From Diprion similis (Eukaryota; Arthropoda; Insecta; Hymenoptera; Diprionidae), in assembly GCF_021155765.1 (NCBI RefSeq), contig NC_060107.1, positions 8,480,501 to 8,544,500 on the forward strand: 64,000 nt of DNA, in the 5' to 3' direction. Every line of letters starts with the position of its first letter. Position 1 is the stretch's first letter. Positions 63,507 to 64,000 of the stretch are shown here, piece by piece. The notes beneath the pieces are model-generated. The model was not told the DNA's origin. It saw only the letters and a list, made by a program, of their open reading frames with translations, and did not search any database. Both the position numbers and the translations under genes were made by a program.

Positions 63507-64000
63507 GTAAGTAGGACGTGCGTGTGAAACGTTTATTCCCGTGGCAGGAGCGAGTGTTTGTCGAACGGCGTAGAGGTAGTTCTCTCTCGTTAAGCGTGGC
63601 GAGCGGGAGAACGAGCCGAACTCGGTTCAACCGCGCGTCTTTCCGTACTCGTACTCGTCGACAGCCTTTTCGACGATAGATCCCGTCCCGTTCCGGATTC
63701 CCCACGTATCGTACCGCGTCCCGCTGGAGATATCGGAGCTGGGCTCGATTGGGAGGAAAATCGTCGCTCGCGGGTTTCCGCCTTAGAGCCAGACCAGCCA
63801 GCCAGCCGACGCGAGAGGTGTGTATAACGTTGTATGTGTGTGTTGGTATTCGATTCGTAGAGACAACAACGCGGCGAGACGGCGAGAAACCGCGAAATAG
63901 CTGGTGGTCACACGGCACCCACCCCAAGATACTAAAATACGTCGCGAGAGCCTCGCCGTGGCTCACGGCTCGGGTCTGCCTTTGGTGGGGTGGTTAGAAG
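63507..64000. other. GC-rich DNA, probably first intron or promoter
   Basis: Continues the CpG-rich block to the window edge. A 166-codon minus frame (63466-63966) is Arg/Pro-rich, shows no domain and is not called. Confidence 0.4.

Noticed and set aside
63466..63966. 166-codon minus frame at the right edge
   Set aside because: Explained by high GC content. The composition is arginine-heavy and without motifs, and a promoter or leader exon fits better.

Overview
The window is nuclear DNA of an animal, most likely an insect. Genes are split by GT-AG introns, intergenic DNA is AT-rich with microsatellites and short inverted-repeat elements, and the cytoplasmic actin is of the Act5C type. The order below insect is not fixed by the sequence. 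Spacing and protein style would fit a hymenopteran, but that is a guess.

Layout. 1-10.4 kb has no recognisable coding gene. It holds degraded transposon pieces, an (AGC)12 tract and a GC-rich block at 8.5-9.5 kb that looks like a promoter and first exon on the minus strand. 10.4-26 kb is gene-dense, with five intron-containing genes whose exons I could join in phase: an NHP10/TFPT-like INO80 subunit with an HMG box (+), glyoxalase II HAGH (-), RecQ-like helicase Q1 RECQL (+), the Rab GTPase-activating protein TBC1D16 (+) and the multipass protein TMEM104 (-). NHP10/HAGH and TBC1D16/TMEM104 are convergent. HAGH/RECQL are divergent and share about 400 bp of promoter DNA. 27.5-33.4 kb is a cytoplasmic actin gene (-) with an intronless coding exon, a 5' leader intron and two candidate leader promoters, each with a perfect CArG box.

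33.4-60.6 kb is about 27 kb with no convincing coding exon. It contains microsatellites, a fold-back element, a long hairpin and scattered regulatory-looking palindromes. It could be intron or regulatory DNA of a large gene. At 60.6-61.4 kb a two-exon gene encodes a 120-residue protein I do not recognise. 62.5-64 kb is GC-rich and promoter-like, with a perfect NRF1-type palindrome and a strong donor site, consistent with the leader exon of a gene continuing to the right.

The genes are housekeeping genes with unrelated roles (chromatin remodelling, methylglyoxal detoxification, DNA repair, Rab control, membrane transport, cytoskeleton) and do not form one pathway. I found no clear new biological system. 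The best leads are the TFPT-coil plus HMG-box architecture, a transposon tail reachable by intron retention in that gene, a SUMO-interaction-like C-terminus on RECQL, the two-promoter actin gene, and the unrecognised 120-residue protein.
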